From Faecalibacterium sp. (GTDB lineage: Bacteria; Bacillota; Clostridia; Oscillospirales; Ruminococcaceae), in contig JARHYC010000011.1 in the NCBI GenBank assembly GCA_029264955.1, positions 49,547 to 113,546 of the forward strand: a stretch of DNA of 64,000 bases, in the 5' to 3' direction. Below the pieces are notes generated by a model. It did no database searches, was not told where the DNA came from, and saw nothing but the letters and a program-made list of their open reading frames with translations. How positions within the stretch are numbered: position 1 is the first letter of the stretch; every line of letters begins with the position of its first letter. The position numbers were made by a program, and so were the translations under genes. This document shows, one piece after another, positions 46,043 through 54,326 of the stretch.

Positions 46043-46204
46043 AGAAAAATCCTTCCGTGATTGGGACAACAGCCCCGAAAATCAACAAAAATTAAGAAAA
46101 GGCGCAGAAAACGCCTTATTATAAAATTGTACAGCGAAACCGATATAGAATCAAGTACAGGAACGTGTAAAAAAGAAAATAGAAACTCTCGTTCGGGAGA
46201 AAGA

Positions 46205-46233
46205 TAGACAACAGCAGGGCTTTGCGCTATACT
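46205..46233 (+). promoter_or_regulatory. Promoter of the aminopeptidase-acyltransferase pair
   Basis: TAGACA (46205-46210) and TATACT (46228-46233) with a 17-base spacer, about 60 bases before the ATG. Confidence 0.6.
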
Positions 46234-46293
46234 TTCCCATAGATGCATAGATTAAAGGGAAAGTAATTACAAACAAATAAAGGAGAAACTACT

Positions 46294-47529
46294 ATGAATC
46301 ATGAATTGCTTGAAAAATACGCAGATTTCATTGTCCGTGTGGGCGTAAATGTTCAGCCGGGTCAGACGCTGATCATCAATGCAAACCTGGAAACTGCGCC
46401 GCTGACTCGCCTGTGTGTGAAGTCTGCTTTTGCGGCTGGCGCCCGAGATGTGCGTGTAGATTGGGCGGATGAAGTTTGCAGCCGTATCCGTATGGAAATG
46501 GGCAGCGAAGAAGCGCTGTGCGATGTAAAGCCGTATGTGCTGCGCAGCTATCTGGATTTTGCCGAGAGTGAAGGTGGTGCATGCGTATTGCATCTGCTGG
46601 CAGATGATCCGGAAATTTACAATGGTCTGGATGCTGCAAAAATCAACCGTGTCGGTATGGCACGCCGTGCTGTGCTGAAGCCTTGGCGCGTATATACCAT
46701 GAATGATAAGATTCAGTGGTGCATCGCTGCGATGCCCAGTGAGAGTTGGGCGAAGATTGTGTTCCCTGGTGAGCCTGTAGAAGTTGCCATGGAAAAGCTG
46801 TGGGATGCCATCTTCAAGGTGTGCCGTGTGACCGACGGTGACCCCGTTGCCGAATGGAAAGCACATCTGGATCACCTGACCGACCTGAAGAACAAGATGA
46901 ACGCATATGATTTTGCGTCTGTTCACATGACCAGCGCAAATGGTACGGATCTGACGGTTGGTCTGGCAGAGGATGCTGTGTGGGAAAGCGCAGTCAGCCT
47001 GAACGAAAAGGGTACCGAATTTTTGCCCAACATCCCCACGGAGGAAGTCTTTACAGCACCGCATAAGGACAAGGTGAATGGCATTGTTTATGGCACCAAG
47101 CCTTATGCTTACAATGGTCAGCTGATTAAGGGCTTCCATGTGACATTCAAGGATGGCCGTGTGGTGGAATACGGTGCAGAAGAAAATGCAGAACTGCTGG
47201 GCGAGCTGTTGGACAGCGACGAAGGCGCACGCAGTATCGGTGAAGTTGCACTGGTGCCTGCTTCCAGCCCCATCAACCGCAGCGGTCTGTTGTTCTACAA
47301 TACACTGTTCGATGAGAATGCAGCCTGCCATATTGCCTTTGGTGACAGCTATCCCAGCACCTGCAAGGGCGGCAAAGAAATGAGCCAGGAAGAACTGCTG
47401 GCACATGGTATGAATCACTCCGATATTCATGAGGACGTGATGGTTGGCGCAGAAGATACAAATATCACCGGTCTGACGCGTGATGGCCGTACCATTCAGA
47501 TTTTTGAAAACGGCGAATGGGTACTGTAA
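46294..47529 (+). CDS. M29-family (thermophilic-type) aminopeptidase
   Basis: The 411-residue cytosolic metallopeptidase shows LLEKYADFIVRVGVNVQPGQ at the start, and metal-binding residues in PNIPTEEVFTAPH, GEVALVPASSPI, and HIAFGDSYPSTCKGG with a later HSDIHEDVMVG. Members release N-terminal amino acids and use Co2+ or Zn2+. An AAAGGAGA site precedes it. The stop overlaps the start of the following acyltransferase gene. Confidence 0.94.
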   Translation: MNHELLEKYADFIVRVGVNVQPGQTLIINANLETAPLTRLCVKSAFAAGARDVRVDWADEVCSRIRMEMGSEEALCDVKPYVLRSYLDFAESEGGACVLHLLADDPEIYNGLDAAKINRVGMARRAVLKPWRVYTMNDKIQWCIAAMPSESWAKIVFPGEPVEVAMEKLWDAIFKVCRVTDGDPVAEWKAHLDHLTDLKNKMNAYDFASVHMTSANGTDLTVGLAEDAVWESAVSLNEKGTEFLPNIPTEEVFTAPHKDKVNGIVYGTKPYAYNGQLIKGFHVTFKDGRVVEYGAEENAELLGELLDSDEGARSIGEVALVPASSPINRSGLLFYNTLFDENAACHIAFGDSYPSTCKGGKEMSQEELLAHGMNHSDIHEDVMVGAEDTNITGLTRDGRTIQIFENGEWVL

Positions 47530-48713
47530 AGTTGCCAAGCGCAAAATTTACGGAAACAGAACTGACACGACCTGTCGCAGCAAATGCATTCCGTGTGTTG
47601 GCGATTGGTATGGTTGGTTGGTTCCACATCTGGCAGCAAACCTGGCAGAGTGCAGGCGGGTTTACCTATCTGGCGCGCAGTGGTGCAGCATGGGTAGATG
47701 GCATGATTATGCTGAGTGCATTTTGTTTGTTCTTGCCGTATGCGAATGCACGTGTGCAGGGCAAGCCGTTTTCAAACATTGCTCCGCTGGAATTTTATAA
47801 AAAACGAGCGATTCGCATTTTGCCATCTTATTATGTAAATATCCTTGCTGCAATGGGAATGACCATTTGCTGGAAGGGGTGGCAAACCCTGCACTGGAAA
47901 GATGTAGTGACGCATCTGACCATGACACAGACATTGTTTCCGGAATCTTATCTGTACACCAACCTGAACGGTGCAACTTGGACCCTTACCATTTTGGTGG
48001 GGTTCTATATCCTGTTTCCGCTGTTGGCAAAAGCGATGACTCACGCACCTGTGTGGACGGGCACAGCAATGTTTGCTGCGCAGGCAGTTTGGCGGTGGCA
48101 CGTTATGCCGATGTATGGAACAAACGATTATAGTATGCGATTCAATCAGCTTCCAGCCTTTTCCAGTACATTGGCATTGGGGATGTGGGGCGCACTTTTG
48201 TTCGCGGCATTAGGGCACAGTAAGTGGATGCAAAACTGGTTTTGCCGTACAATATGTACAGTTTTGGGTTTCGGCGCACTTTGGTGCGTCAGCCGCTTGC
48301 TGTTAAGGTTAAATCAAGCACCGGAGTACCAGTTATGGCAGCTTGAATACCGTACACCATTGGTCTTTTGCATGGCAATGGTTTTGGTACTGTTTTCATT
48401 GGGCCTGCCGCTCCCATGTGCGGGTGTGTGGAGCTTTTTGTCGATGATCAGCTATAATTTCTATCTGTGGCACCAAATGCTGGTTGTCTGGCTGAAATAT
48501 GTATTTCACCTGCCTGCTTGGCAAGGGGAGCTGCCACCGAATCAAATGGGCGATGTGGCTTGGAGTGCGAAAAGCAATTTGTTTTACTGGGCAGCATCAC
48601 TGGCTGCGGCGATTTTGCTGACTTGGCTGGTGGAAAAGCCTTTTGTGAAAAATTATAAAAAACATAGCAAGAAACATAATAACAATGGAAAAACCCCTGC
48701 GAAAGTCGTATAA
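47517..48713 (+). CDS. Acyltransferase-3 family membrane protein
   Basis: The ATG at 47517 overlaps the end of the aminopeptidase gene by 13 bases, suggesting translational coupling; the ribosome-binding site is weak. The 398 residues include about ten membrane helices. FRVLAIGMVGWFHIWQQTW near residue 25 contains the conserved His of acyltransferase-3 proteins, and FYKKRAIRILPSYYVNI (about 98-114) the R-x-x-R-I-x-P motif. Such enzymes O-acylate surface polysaccharides or lipids. The acceptor is unknown; the envelope-sugar genes downstream make a surface glycan plausible. Confidence 0.88.
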   Translation: MGTVKLPSAKFTETELTRPVAANAFRVLAIGMVGWFHIWQQTWQSAGGFTYLARSGAAWVDGMIMLSAFCLFLPYANARVQGKPFSNIAPLEFYKKRAIRILPSYYVNILAAMGMTICWKGWQTLHWKDVVTHLTMTQTLFPESYLYTNLNGATWTLTILVGFYILFPLLAKAMTHAPVWTGTAMFAAQAVWRWHVMPMYGTNDYSMRFNQLPAFSSTLALGMWGALLFAALGHSKWMQNWFCRTICTVLGFGALWCVSRLLLRLNQAPEYQLWQLEYRTPLVFCMAMVLVLFSLGLPLPCAGVWSFLSMISYNFYLWHQMLVVWLKYVFHLPAWQGELPPNQMGDVAWSAKSNLFYWAASLAAAILLTWLVEKPFVKNYKKHSKKHNNNGKTPAKVV

Positions 48714-48772
48714 TGGGAAAAACCAAAAAACGACAGAGTCAAATTGACTTTATATTTTAGGAGGATAATGCT

Positions 48773-50128
48773 ATGGGTAAATATTTCGGAACCGATGGTG
48801 TGCGCGGAATCGCCGATGAGGATCTTGGCTGCGAATTGGCAATGAAGATTGGTCGCGGTGCAGCAGCAGTGCTGACAAACAACTCCGGACATAAGCCGCG
48901 TATCCTGATTGGTCGCGACACTCGCATTTCTGGCAGTATGTTGGAGGCGGCCTTGACGGCAGGTCTGTGCAGTGTGGGGGCGGACGTTGAGCTGCTGGGT
49001 GTGATTCCTACTCCCGCTGTGGCATATCTGGTTGGCAAGTACGAGGCGGATGCGGGCATTGTAATTTCTGCATCCCACAACCCGATGGAGTTCAACGGCA
49101 TCAAGATTTTTGCAGGTACTGGTTACAAACTGCCGGATGAAGTAGAACTGGAAATTGAAGAATACATCGACAATGATTGCAAGGGCATCCGCCTGGCAAC
49201 CGGCGCCGAAGTGGGCAGTGTTTCGGTTCGTAATGATGGTGTGCGTGACTATGTGGATCATCTATATCAGGCAATCGGCGGCAGCCTGAAGGGTCTGCGT
49301 GTCTGCATTGACTGCGCAAACGGTGCAAGTACCGCTGTGGCACAGCAGTTGTTCCCTCGCTTGGGTGCAGAATGCACCTTTATTGGCGTCTCTCCGGACG
49401 GCACCAATATCAACCGTGGTGTGGGCAGTACCCATATGGATAACCTGGCAAAGGCGGTGCTGGATGGTGGTTTTGACTGTGGTGTTGCATTTGATGGCGA
49501 CGCAGACCGCTGCTTGGCTTGTGATGAAAAGGGTAACGAAATCGACGGCGACAAGATTATTGCGCTGCTGAGCATGGACATGAAAATGAAGAATCAGTTG
49601 GAAGGCGACACTGCTGTGGTGACCGTTATGTCCAATTTGGGCTTTATGAAGTTTATGGAAAAGCAGGGCATTCGCACTGAGCGTACCGCTGTCGGTGACC
49701 GTTATGTGCTGGAGAATATGCGCGAGAATGGTTACATGATTGGTGGCGAGCAGAGCGGACATGTGATTCTGGCGCACAATGCGACTACTGGTGATGGCGA
49801 GCTGACCGGTGGTAAGCTGCTGCGTGTTTTGGCTGAAAGCGGCAAGAAGATGAGTGAGCTGAACGAGGTATACAAGCAGTTCCCGCAGGTGCTGATCAAT
49901 GTAAAGGCATCGGCAAAGCAGAAGGCGTTCTATAAGAGCGATGAAATGATTGCCGGCTTTATTGAAAACGAACAGCAAAAGCTGATGGGTATGGGCCGAG
50001 TTCTGGTGCGTGTATCGGGTACAGAGCCCAAGATTCGTGTTATGGTAGAAGGCGAGGATACCAGCGCAATCGCAGATTGCGCAAGTCGAATCGTCAGCTT
50101 CATCAACAGCCGAATCAGCAAAATCTGA
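48773..50128 (+). CDS. glmM: Phosphoglucosamine mutase
   Basis: Converts glucosamine 6-phosphate to the 1-phosphate on the way to UDP-GlcNAc. The 451 residues show KYFGTDGVRGIAD at the start, the phosphoserine loop ISASHNPMEFNG (near residue 102), metal-binding DGDADR near 243, sugar-binding GGEQSGHVI, and phosphate-binding RVSGTEPKIRVM. An AGGAGG site precedes it. A palindrome AGTCAAATTGACT lies just before at 48737-48749 and a TATAAT lies at 48709-48714. Confidence 0.97.
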   Translation: MGKYFGTDGVRGIADEDLGCELAMKIGRGAAAVLTNNSGHKPRILIGRDTRISGSMLEAALTAGLCSVGADVELLGVIPTPAVAYLVGKYEADAGIVISASHNPMEFNGIKIFAGTGYKLPDEVELEIEEYIDNDCKGIRLATGAEVGSVSVRNDGVRDYVDHLYQAIGGSLKGLRVCIDCANGASTAVAQQLFPRLGAECTFIGVSPDGTNINRGVGSTHMDNLAKAVLDGGFDCGVAFDGDADRCLACDEKGNEIDGDKIIALLSMDMKMKNQLEGDTAVVTVMSNLGFMKFMEKQGIRTERTAVGDRYVLENMRENGYMIGGEQSGHVILAHNATTGDGELTGGKLLRVLAESGKKMSELNEVYKQFPQVLINVKASAKQKAFYKSDEMIAGFIENEQQKLMGMGRVLVRVSGTEPKIRVMVEGEDTSAIADCASRIVSFINSRISKI

Positions 50129-50153
50129 TTGTGTTGTGGAAAATGAGGAATTT

Positions 50154-51263
50154 ATGAAAAAACAGTACGATTACCTGATTGTAGGTGCGGGTCTGTACGG
50201 TGCGGTATTTGCCCACGAGGCGAAAAAAGCAGGCAAAACCTGCCTGGTGATTGATCGGCGAGAACATATTGCCGGCAATATTTATACCCATGAAGTCGAA
50301 AGCATCCAGGTGCATCAGTATGGCGCACATATTTTCCATACCAATAATCAACAGGTGTGGGATTATGTGAATGCGTTTGCGGTATTCAATCGGTATACAA
50401 ACAGCCCGGTAGCTAATTACAAGGGAGAGATTTATAATCTGCCTTTTAATATGAATACATTTAATAAGATGTGGGGTGTAATTACCCCTGCACAGGCACA
50501 GGCGAAAATTGAAGAACAGCGTGCCGCTGCGGGCATTACCGAACCGAAAAATCTGGAAGAGCAGGCAATCAGTCTGGTCGGTACCGACATCTATGAAAAG
50601 CTCATCAACGGCTATACAGAAAAGCAGTGGGGACGTCCCTGCAAGGAACTGCCCAGTTTTATCATCAAACGCCTGCCGGTTCGGTTTACCTATGATAACA
50701 ACTACTTCAATGCGTTGTATCAGGGCATCCCGGTTGGAGGCTATACCGCAATGGTAGAAAAGATGCTGGAAGGTACCGAGGTTCGTCTGGGCTGTGAGTA
50801 TCTGAGCGAGAAAGCAAAGTGGGATGCTATGGCGGATACCGTAGTGTATACCGGTCCAGTAGATGCGTACTTTGATTATAAACTGGGCGTGCTGGAATAT
50901 CGCAGCGTTCGTTTTGAAACCGAAACCCTGGATACGGAAAACTATCAGGGCAATGCTGTTGTGAACTACACTGATGCAGAAACGCCCTATACGCGAATTA
51001 TTGAGCATAAGCACTTTGAGTTCGGCACACAGCCTAAGACTGTCATCAGCCGCGAATACAGCGCAGAGTGGAGCAAGGGAGATGAACCGTACTATCCGGT
51101 GAACGATGACCGCAACAGTGCACTGTATGCGCAGTATAAGGCGCTGACTGAAGAAGAGAAAAATGTGATCTTTGGCGGCCGCCTGGGCGAGTATAAGTAT
51201 TACGATATGGACAAAGTCATTGAGGCGGCACTGGAAGCAGCGCGGAAAGCTTTGCAGAATTAA
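50154..51263 (+). CDS. glf: UDP-galactopyranose mutase
   Basis: Flavoenzyme that makes UDP-galactofuranose for surface glycans. The ATG at 50154 follows GAGGA; 369 residues. The FAD-binding start is YLIVGAGLYGAVFAHEAKKA; HIAGNIYT, the catalytic His region HQYGAHIFHT, and the PVNDDRN segment near residue 325 are typical. It lies between glmM and rfbC on one transcript-like run, so the organism probably makes a galactofuranose- and rhamnose-containing polymer. Confidence 0.95.
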   Translation: MKKQYDYLIVGAGLYGAVFAHEAKKAGKTCLVIDRREHIAGNIYTHEVESIQVHQYGAHIFHTNNQQVWDYVNAFAVFNRYTNSPVANYKGEIYNLPFNMNTFNKMWGVITPAQAQAKIEEQRAAAGITEPKNLEEQAISLVGTDIYEKLINGYTEKQWGRPCKELPSFIIKRLPVRFTYDNNYFNALYQGIPVGGYTAMVEKMLEGTEVRLGCEYLSEKAKWDAMADTVVYTGPVDAYFDYKLGVLEYRSVRFETETLDTENYQGNAVVNYTDAETPYTRIIEHKHFEFGTQPKTVISREYSAEWSKGDEPYYPVNDDRNSALYAQYKALTEEEKNVIFGGRLGEYKYYDMDKVIEAALEAARKALQN

Positions 51264-51272
51264 GGAGAAAAA

Positions 51273-51839
51273 ATGGGTAAGTTCAATTTTATCGAAACCG
51301 AGATCCCCGGTGTGAAAATCATTGAGCCGCAGGTGTTCGGTGATAATCGTGGTTATTTTATGGAAACCTACCAGAAGGATCAGTTTGTAGCAGTTGGTAT
51401 CGACAAAGAGTTTGTGCAGGACAATGAGAGTCGCTCCAGCCGAGGCGTGCTGCGTGGTCTGCATTTCCAGAAAAATCACACGCAGGGCAAGTTGGTTCGC
51501 GTAACCAAGGGTGAAGTCTTTGACGTTGCAGTTGACTGCCGCCCTGGTAGTGCAACCTATGGCAAGTGGATCGGCGTTACGCTGAGTGCCGAAAACAAGA
51601 AGATGTTCTATATTCCGGAAGGCTTTGCGCACGGTTTTCTGGTGTTGAGCGACATTGCGGAGTTCTGCTACAAGTGCACCGACGTGTATGATCCCACCAG
51701 CGAAGGCGGCATTCCGTATAATGATCCTACCGTCAATGTACAGTGGCCTGACTGCGGCTGCGAGGTAAAATTGAGCGCAAAGGATAAAGTGCACGAGCCT
51801 TTTGCGGAGCAGAAGTTCGAATATTTTGAAAAATACTAA
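51273..51839 (+). CDS. rfbC: dTDP-4-dehydrorhamnose 3,5-epimerase
   Basis: Third enzyme of dTDP-L-rhamnose synthesis. The 188 residues form a cupin with SRGVLRGLHFQ (catalytic His near 64), VDCRPGSATYGKW with the paired Asp, and the FAHGFLVLSD block. It starts 9 bases after glf, behind AAGGAG, and ends at a terminator. The other three rhamnose genes lie 1.6 kb downstream, beyond two tRNAs and a glycosyltransferase. Confidence 0.96.
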   Translation: MGKFNFIETEIPGVKIIEPQVFGDNRGYFMETYQKDQFVAVGIDKEFVQDNESRSSRGVLRGLHFQKNHTQGKLVRVTKGEVFDVAVDCRPGSATYGKWIGVTLSAENKKMFYIPEGFAHGFLVLSDIAEFCYKCTDVYDPTSEGGIPYNDPTVNVQWPDCGCEVKLSAKDKVHEPFAEQKFEYFEKY

Positions 51840-51856
51840 TCAACGATTTCTCAAGT

Positions 51857-51903
51857 AAAGAAAACCGGTGTCTGGGATTGTTCCCAGATGCCGGTTTTCT
51901 TTA
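51857..51903 (+). terminator. Terminator of the glmM-glf-rfbC run
   Basis: AAAGAAAACCGG(T/C)-TCTGGGA and TCCCAGA-CCGGTTTTCTTT arms with a short loop; a long strong stem. Confidence 0.92.
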
Positions 51904-52122
51904 CGGAAAGATATCAAAGATAACAAATTTTGAAAACAAGCATTTTAAGCGTTTACGAAATGTTGAAAGACAGACATGAGAAAAGAGCAATGCTTACATT
52001 GGCGAAAAAATAAAAAACAGCCACACAACATATTATATACATAATATATTGTGTGTATAGTGAAAAAATTTTGTGTGTAAATGTCAAACTGAACTGAAAT
52101 AAAAAAAACTTTAAAAAATATG
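51904..52122. other. AT-rich gene-free stretch
   Basis: No coding frame with a ribosome-binding site. It is very AT-rich and contains the long inverted repeat described separately at 52022-52055, then A-tracts up to the tRNA promoter. Confidence 0.7.
52022..52055. repeat. AT-rich inverted repeat, 15-base arms
   Basis: CACACAACATATTAT (52022-52036) and ATAATATATTGTGTG (52041-52055) pair with a single mismatch around an ATAC centre. There is no T run for a terminator. It may be an operator, a cruciform or a recombination scar. Confidence 0.85.
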
Positions 52123-52151
52123 TTGACAAAAGAAGTCAGGGTGAGTATAAT
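52123..52151 (+). promoter_or_regulatory. Promoter of tRNA-Gln
   Basis: Perfect consensus: TTGACA (52123-52128), 17-base spacer, TATAAT (52146-52151). Confidence 0.92.
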
Positions 52152-52193
52152 AATCAACGTCGGCGGGACACGAGCCCAAAGACAAAGATCCAA

Positions 52194-52267
52194 TGGGGAT
52201 TCGCATAATGGTAGTGCAGCGGACTCTGACTCCGCCAGTGGGAGTTCGATTCTCTCATCCCCAACCA
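52194..52267 (+). tRNA. tRNA-Gln (anticodon CTG)
   Basis: Acceptor TGGGGAT with ATCCCCA, anticodon arm GCGGA-CTCTGAC-TCCGC with CTG, T-arm GGAGTTCGATTCTC-type, and encoded CCA at 52265-52267. Confidence 0.94.
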
Positions 52268-52271
52268 CTAC

Positions 52272-52309
52272 CTGCCGCAGCAGCTGATAGCTGCCGCGGC
52301 AATTTTTTT
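52272..52309 (+). terminator. Terminator-like hairpin between tRNA-Gln and tRNA-Pro
   Basis: TGCCGCAGCAGCT and AGCTGCCGCGGCA arms (one mismatch) with a short GAT loop, followed by seven T's. The T run ends on the base before tRNA-Pro. Confidence 0.75.
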
Positions 52310-52385
52310 CGGGGCATAGCGCAGTTGGTAGCGCGCCTCGTTCGGGACGAGGAGGCCGTGGGTTCAAATCCCGCTGCTCCGACCA
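52310..52385 (+). tRNA. tRNA-Pro (anticodon CGG)
   Basis: Acceptor CGGGGCA with TGCTCCG, anticodon arm CCTCG-TTCGGGA-CGAGG with CGG, T-arm GTGGGTTCAAATCCCGC, and encoded CCA at 52383-52385. Confidence 0.94.
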
Positions 52386-52388
52386 ATT

Positions 52389-52419
52389 AGAGGTCTATCG
52401 AAAGATAGGCCTCTTTTTG
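52389..52419 (+). terminator. Terminator after tRNA-Pro
   Basis: AGAGGTCTATC and GATAGGCCTCT arms with a GAAA loop, then TTTTTGTTTT. Confidence 0.9.
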
Positions 52420-52497
52420 TTTTATATTCGAGCATATCCAAAACAGAGAAAAAGCTGCTATACCGTTTTACCGGATATGCAGGAAAGATGGTTACAG

Positions 52498-52526
52498 TTG
52501 ATTTATACCGGGAAAAATAGTAAAAT
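52498..52526 (+). promoter_or_regulatory. Promoter of the glycosyltransferase-rfbADB run
   Basis: TTGATT (52498-52503) and TAAAAT (52521-52526) with a 17-base spacer, 30 bases before the ATG. Confidence 0.6.
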
Positions 52527-52555
52527 AAAATGTAACCATTCATCATGGAGGAGTT

Positions 52556-53350
52556 ATGCCTACACTAAGCGCTACAATCGTGGTATATAATGGTGCAGAG
52601 GAGGCGCTGGCTGCAGCGGCTTCTGTTTTGCGTCATACCCAAAAATATGCATTGACCTTGTATTTGGTCGATAATGCTAGCCCGGATCATGCGGGCGATA
52701 CCTTGAGGGCTGCTCTGGCAGACGGTACGATTTCCTGCAAACAAAACCAGGTGGTGCGCCTGATTTGCAGTCCGGAAAATAAGGGCTTTGGCGGCGGACA
52801 CAACCTGGTGCTGCCAGAGTTGCACAGCGATTATCACTTTATTTTGAACCCAGATATTTTGGTGAAAGGTGATGTGCTGAGTGACATGGCAGATTGGATG
52901 GAAGCAAATCCACAGGCTGTTATGGCGCGTCCCGGTCTGAATTTTCCAGACGGAAAAGAGCAGATCCTGCCGCTGCAAAAGTGCAGTGCGCTGGCACTTG
53001 TGTACCGTCAGCTGCCTCAGCTGGGCTTTTTGAAACGTTTCAATGACCGATATGTGATGGCGGAGGCCGATCTGTCTAAGCCCACAAAGATAGAATTCTG
53101 CACAGGCAGTTTTGCGATGCTGCGCACCGATGTGATGAAAAAAATCGGTGGATTTGACGAAGGTTACTTTATGTATGTAGAAGATGCGGATTTGACCCAG
53201 AAGGCGCGGCAAGAAGGCGATGTTTATTTGTTGCCGCAGTTTACGGCGATTCACGCCTGGCATCGTGCTCCGCATACGGATAGTGCCCACTTTAAGATGC
53301 AGATGAAGAGTATGCTGCGCTATTTTTCCAAGTGGGGCTTCCGGCTCTGA
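52556..53350 (+). CDS. Family 2 glycosyltransferase (rhamnosyltransferase-like)
   Basis: The 264-residue cytosolic GT-A enzyme has SATIVVYNGAEEALAAAASV at the start, YLVDNASPD, the FGGGHNLVL sugar-nucleotide loop, the acidic metal site in ILNPDILVKG, and FDEGYFMYVEDADLTQKARQ with the probable catalytic Asp/Glu. Close relatives (WbbL-type) transfer rhamnose from dTDP-rhamnose. Placement directly before rfbA-rfbD-rfbB supports that donor, but the acceptor is unknown. An ATGGAGGAG site precedes the start. Confidence 0.92.
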   Translation: MPTLSATIVVYNGAEEALAAAASVLRHTQKYALTLYLVDNASPDHAGDTLRAALADGTISCKQNQVVRLICSPENKGFGGGHNLVLPELHSDYHFILNPDILVKGDVLSDMADWMEANPQAVMARPGLNFPDGKEQILPLQKCSALALVYRQLPQLGFLKRFNDRYVMAEADLSKPTKIEFCTGSFAMLRTDVMKKIGGFDEGYFMYVEDADLTQKARQEGDVYLLPQFTAIHAWHRAPHTDSAHFKMQMKSMLRYFSKWGFRL

Positions 53351-53426
53351 TTTTGTATACAGCGGACGCAGCTCCGCTTTGAGAAAGCTGCACAACTTAT
53401 CCCACATAAAATAAGGAGTGCGCAAT

Positions 53427-54314
53427 ATGAAAGGTATTATTTTGGCTGGCGGTGCCGGCACACGACTGTATCCTTTGACGATGGTCACCAGCAAACAGCT
53501 GCTGCCCGTCTATGACAAACCGATGATCTATTATCCGTTGTCCACGCTGATGTTGGCAGGCATTCAGGATATTCTGATCATTTCTACCCCGACAGATACC
53601 CCTCGATTTGAGGCACTGCTGGGTGATGGCAGCCAGTTTGGCGTGCATCTGCAGTATAAAGTTCAGCCCTCTCCGGACGGTCTTGCACAGGCTTTTCTGC
53701 TGGGGGAAGACTTTATCGGTGACGATAGCTGCGCAATGGTTCTGGGCGATAATATTTTCTATGGAGCTGGCTTCTCCCGCATTTTGAAGACTGCAAAAGA
53801 AAATGCCGAAAAGAATGATCGCTGCACCGTGTTCGGATACTATGTGCAGGACCCTGAGCGCTTTGGCGTTGTGGAGTTCGACAAGAATGGCAAGGTTCTG
53901 AGCGTGGAAGAAAAGCCCGAACACCCCAAGAGCAATTATGCAGTTACCGGTCTGTACTTCTACAACAAAAAGGTTGTGGAGATGGCAAAGAAAGTCAAAC
54001 CCAGCGCACGCGGTGAGCTGGAAATTACCACGCTGAATGAAATGTATTTGAAGCAGGGTGATTTGGACGTACAGTTGCTGGGCCGTGGTTTCGCATGGCT
54101 GGATACCGGTACGATGGATAGTCTGGTGGAAGCTGCTGACTTTGTCCAAATGGTAGAAAAGCGTCAGGGTATCAAGATCAGCGCACCGGAAGAAATTGGT
54201 TATAAATATGGCTGGATCACACGGGATAAATTGCTGGAATCCGCACAGCGGTATGGCAAGTCTCCGTATGGTCAGCATCTGAAGAACGTAGCAGATAACA
54301 AGCTGCGCTACTAA
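53427..54314 (+). CDS. rfbA: Glucose-1-phosphate thymidylyltransferase
   Basis: First enzyme of dTDP-L-rhamnose synthesis. The ATG at 53427 has AAGGAG 9 bases upstream; the GTG 9 bases earlier is too close to the site. The 295 residues start [20 protein letters not shown] with the nucleotide-binding loop, continue with [14 protein letters not shown] and VLGDNIFYG, and match RmlA throughout. It is followed by rfbD (12 bases) and rfbB (12 bases). Confidence 0.97.
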   Translation: MKGIILAGGAGTRLYPLTMVTSKQLLPVYDKPMIYYPLSTLMLAGIQDILIISTPTDTPRFEALLGDGSQFGVHLQYKVQPSPDGLAQAFLLGEDFIGDDSCAMVLGDNIFYGAGFSRILKTAKENAEKNDRCTVFGYYVQDPERFGVVEFDKNGKVLSVEEKPEHPKSNYAVTGLYFYNKKVVEMAKKVKPSARGELEITTLNEMYLKQGDLDVQLLGRGFAWLDTGTMDSLVEAADFVQMVEKRQGIKISAPEEIGYKYGWITRDKLLESAQRYGKSPYGQHLKNVADNKLRY

Positions 54315-54326
54315 GCGAGGTTTACT

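Noticed and set aside
50115..51794. A 559-codon minus-strand frame opposite glf and rfbC.
   Set aside because: Mirror of real genes; composition rich in His, Cys and Arg with no domain.
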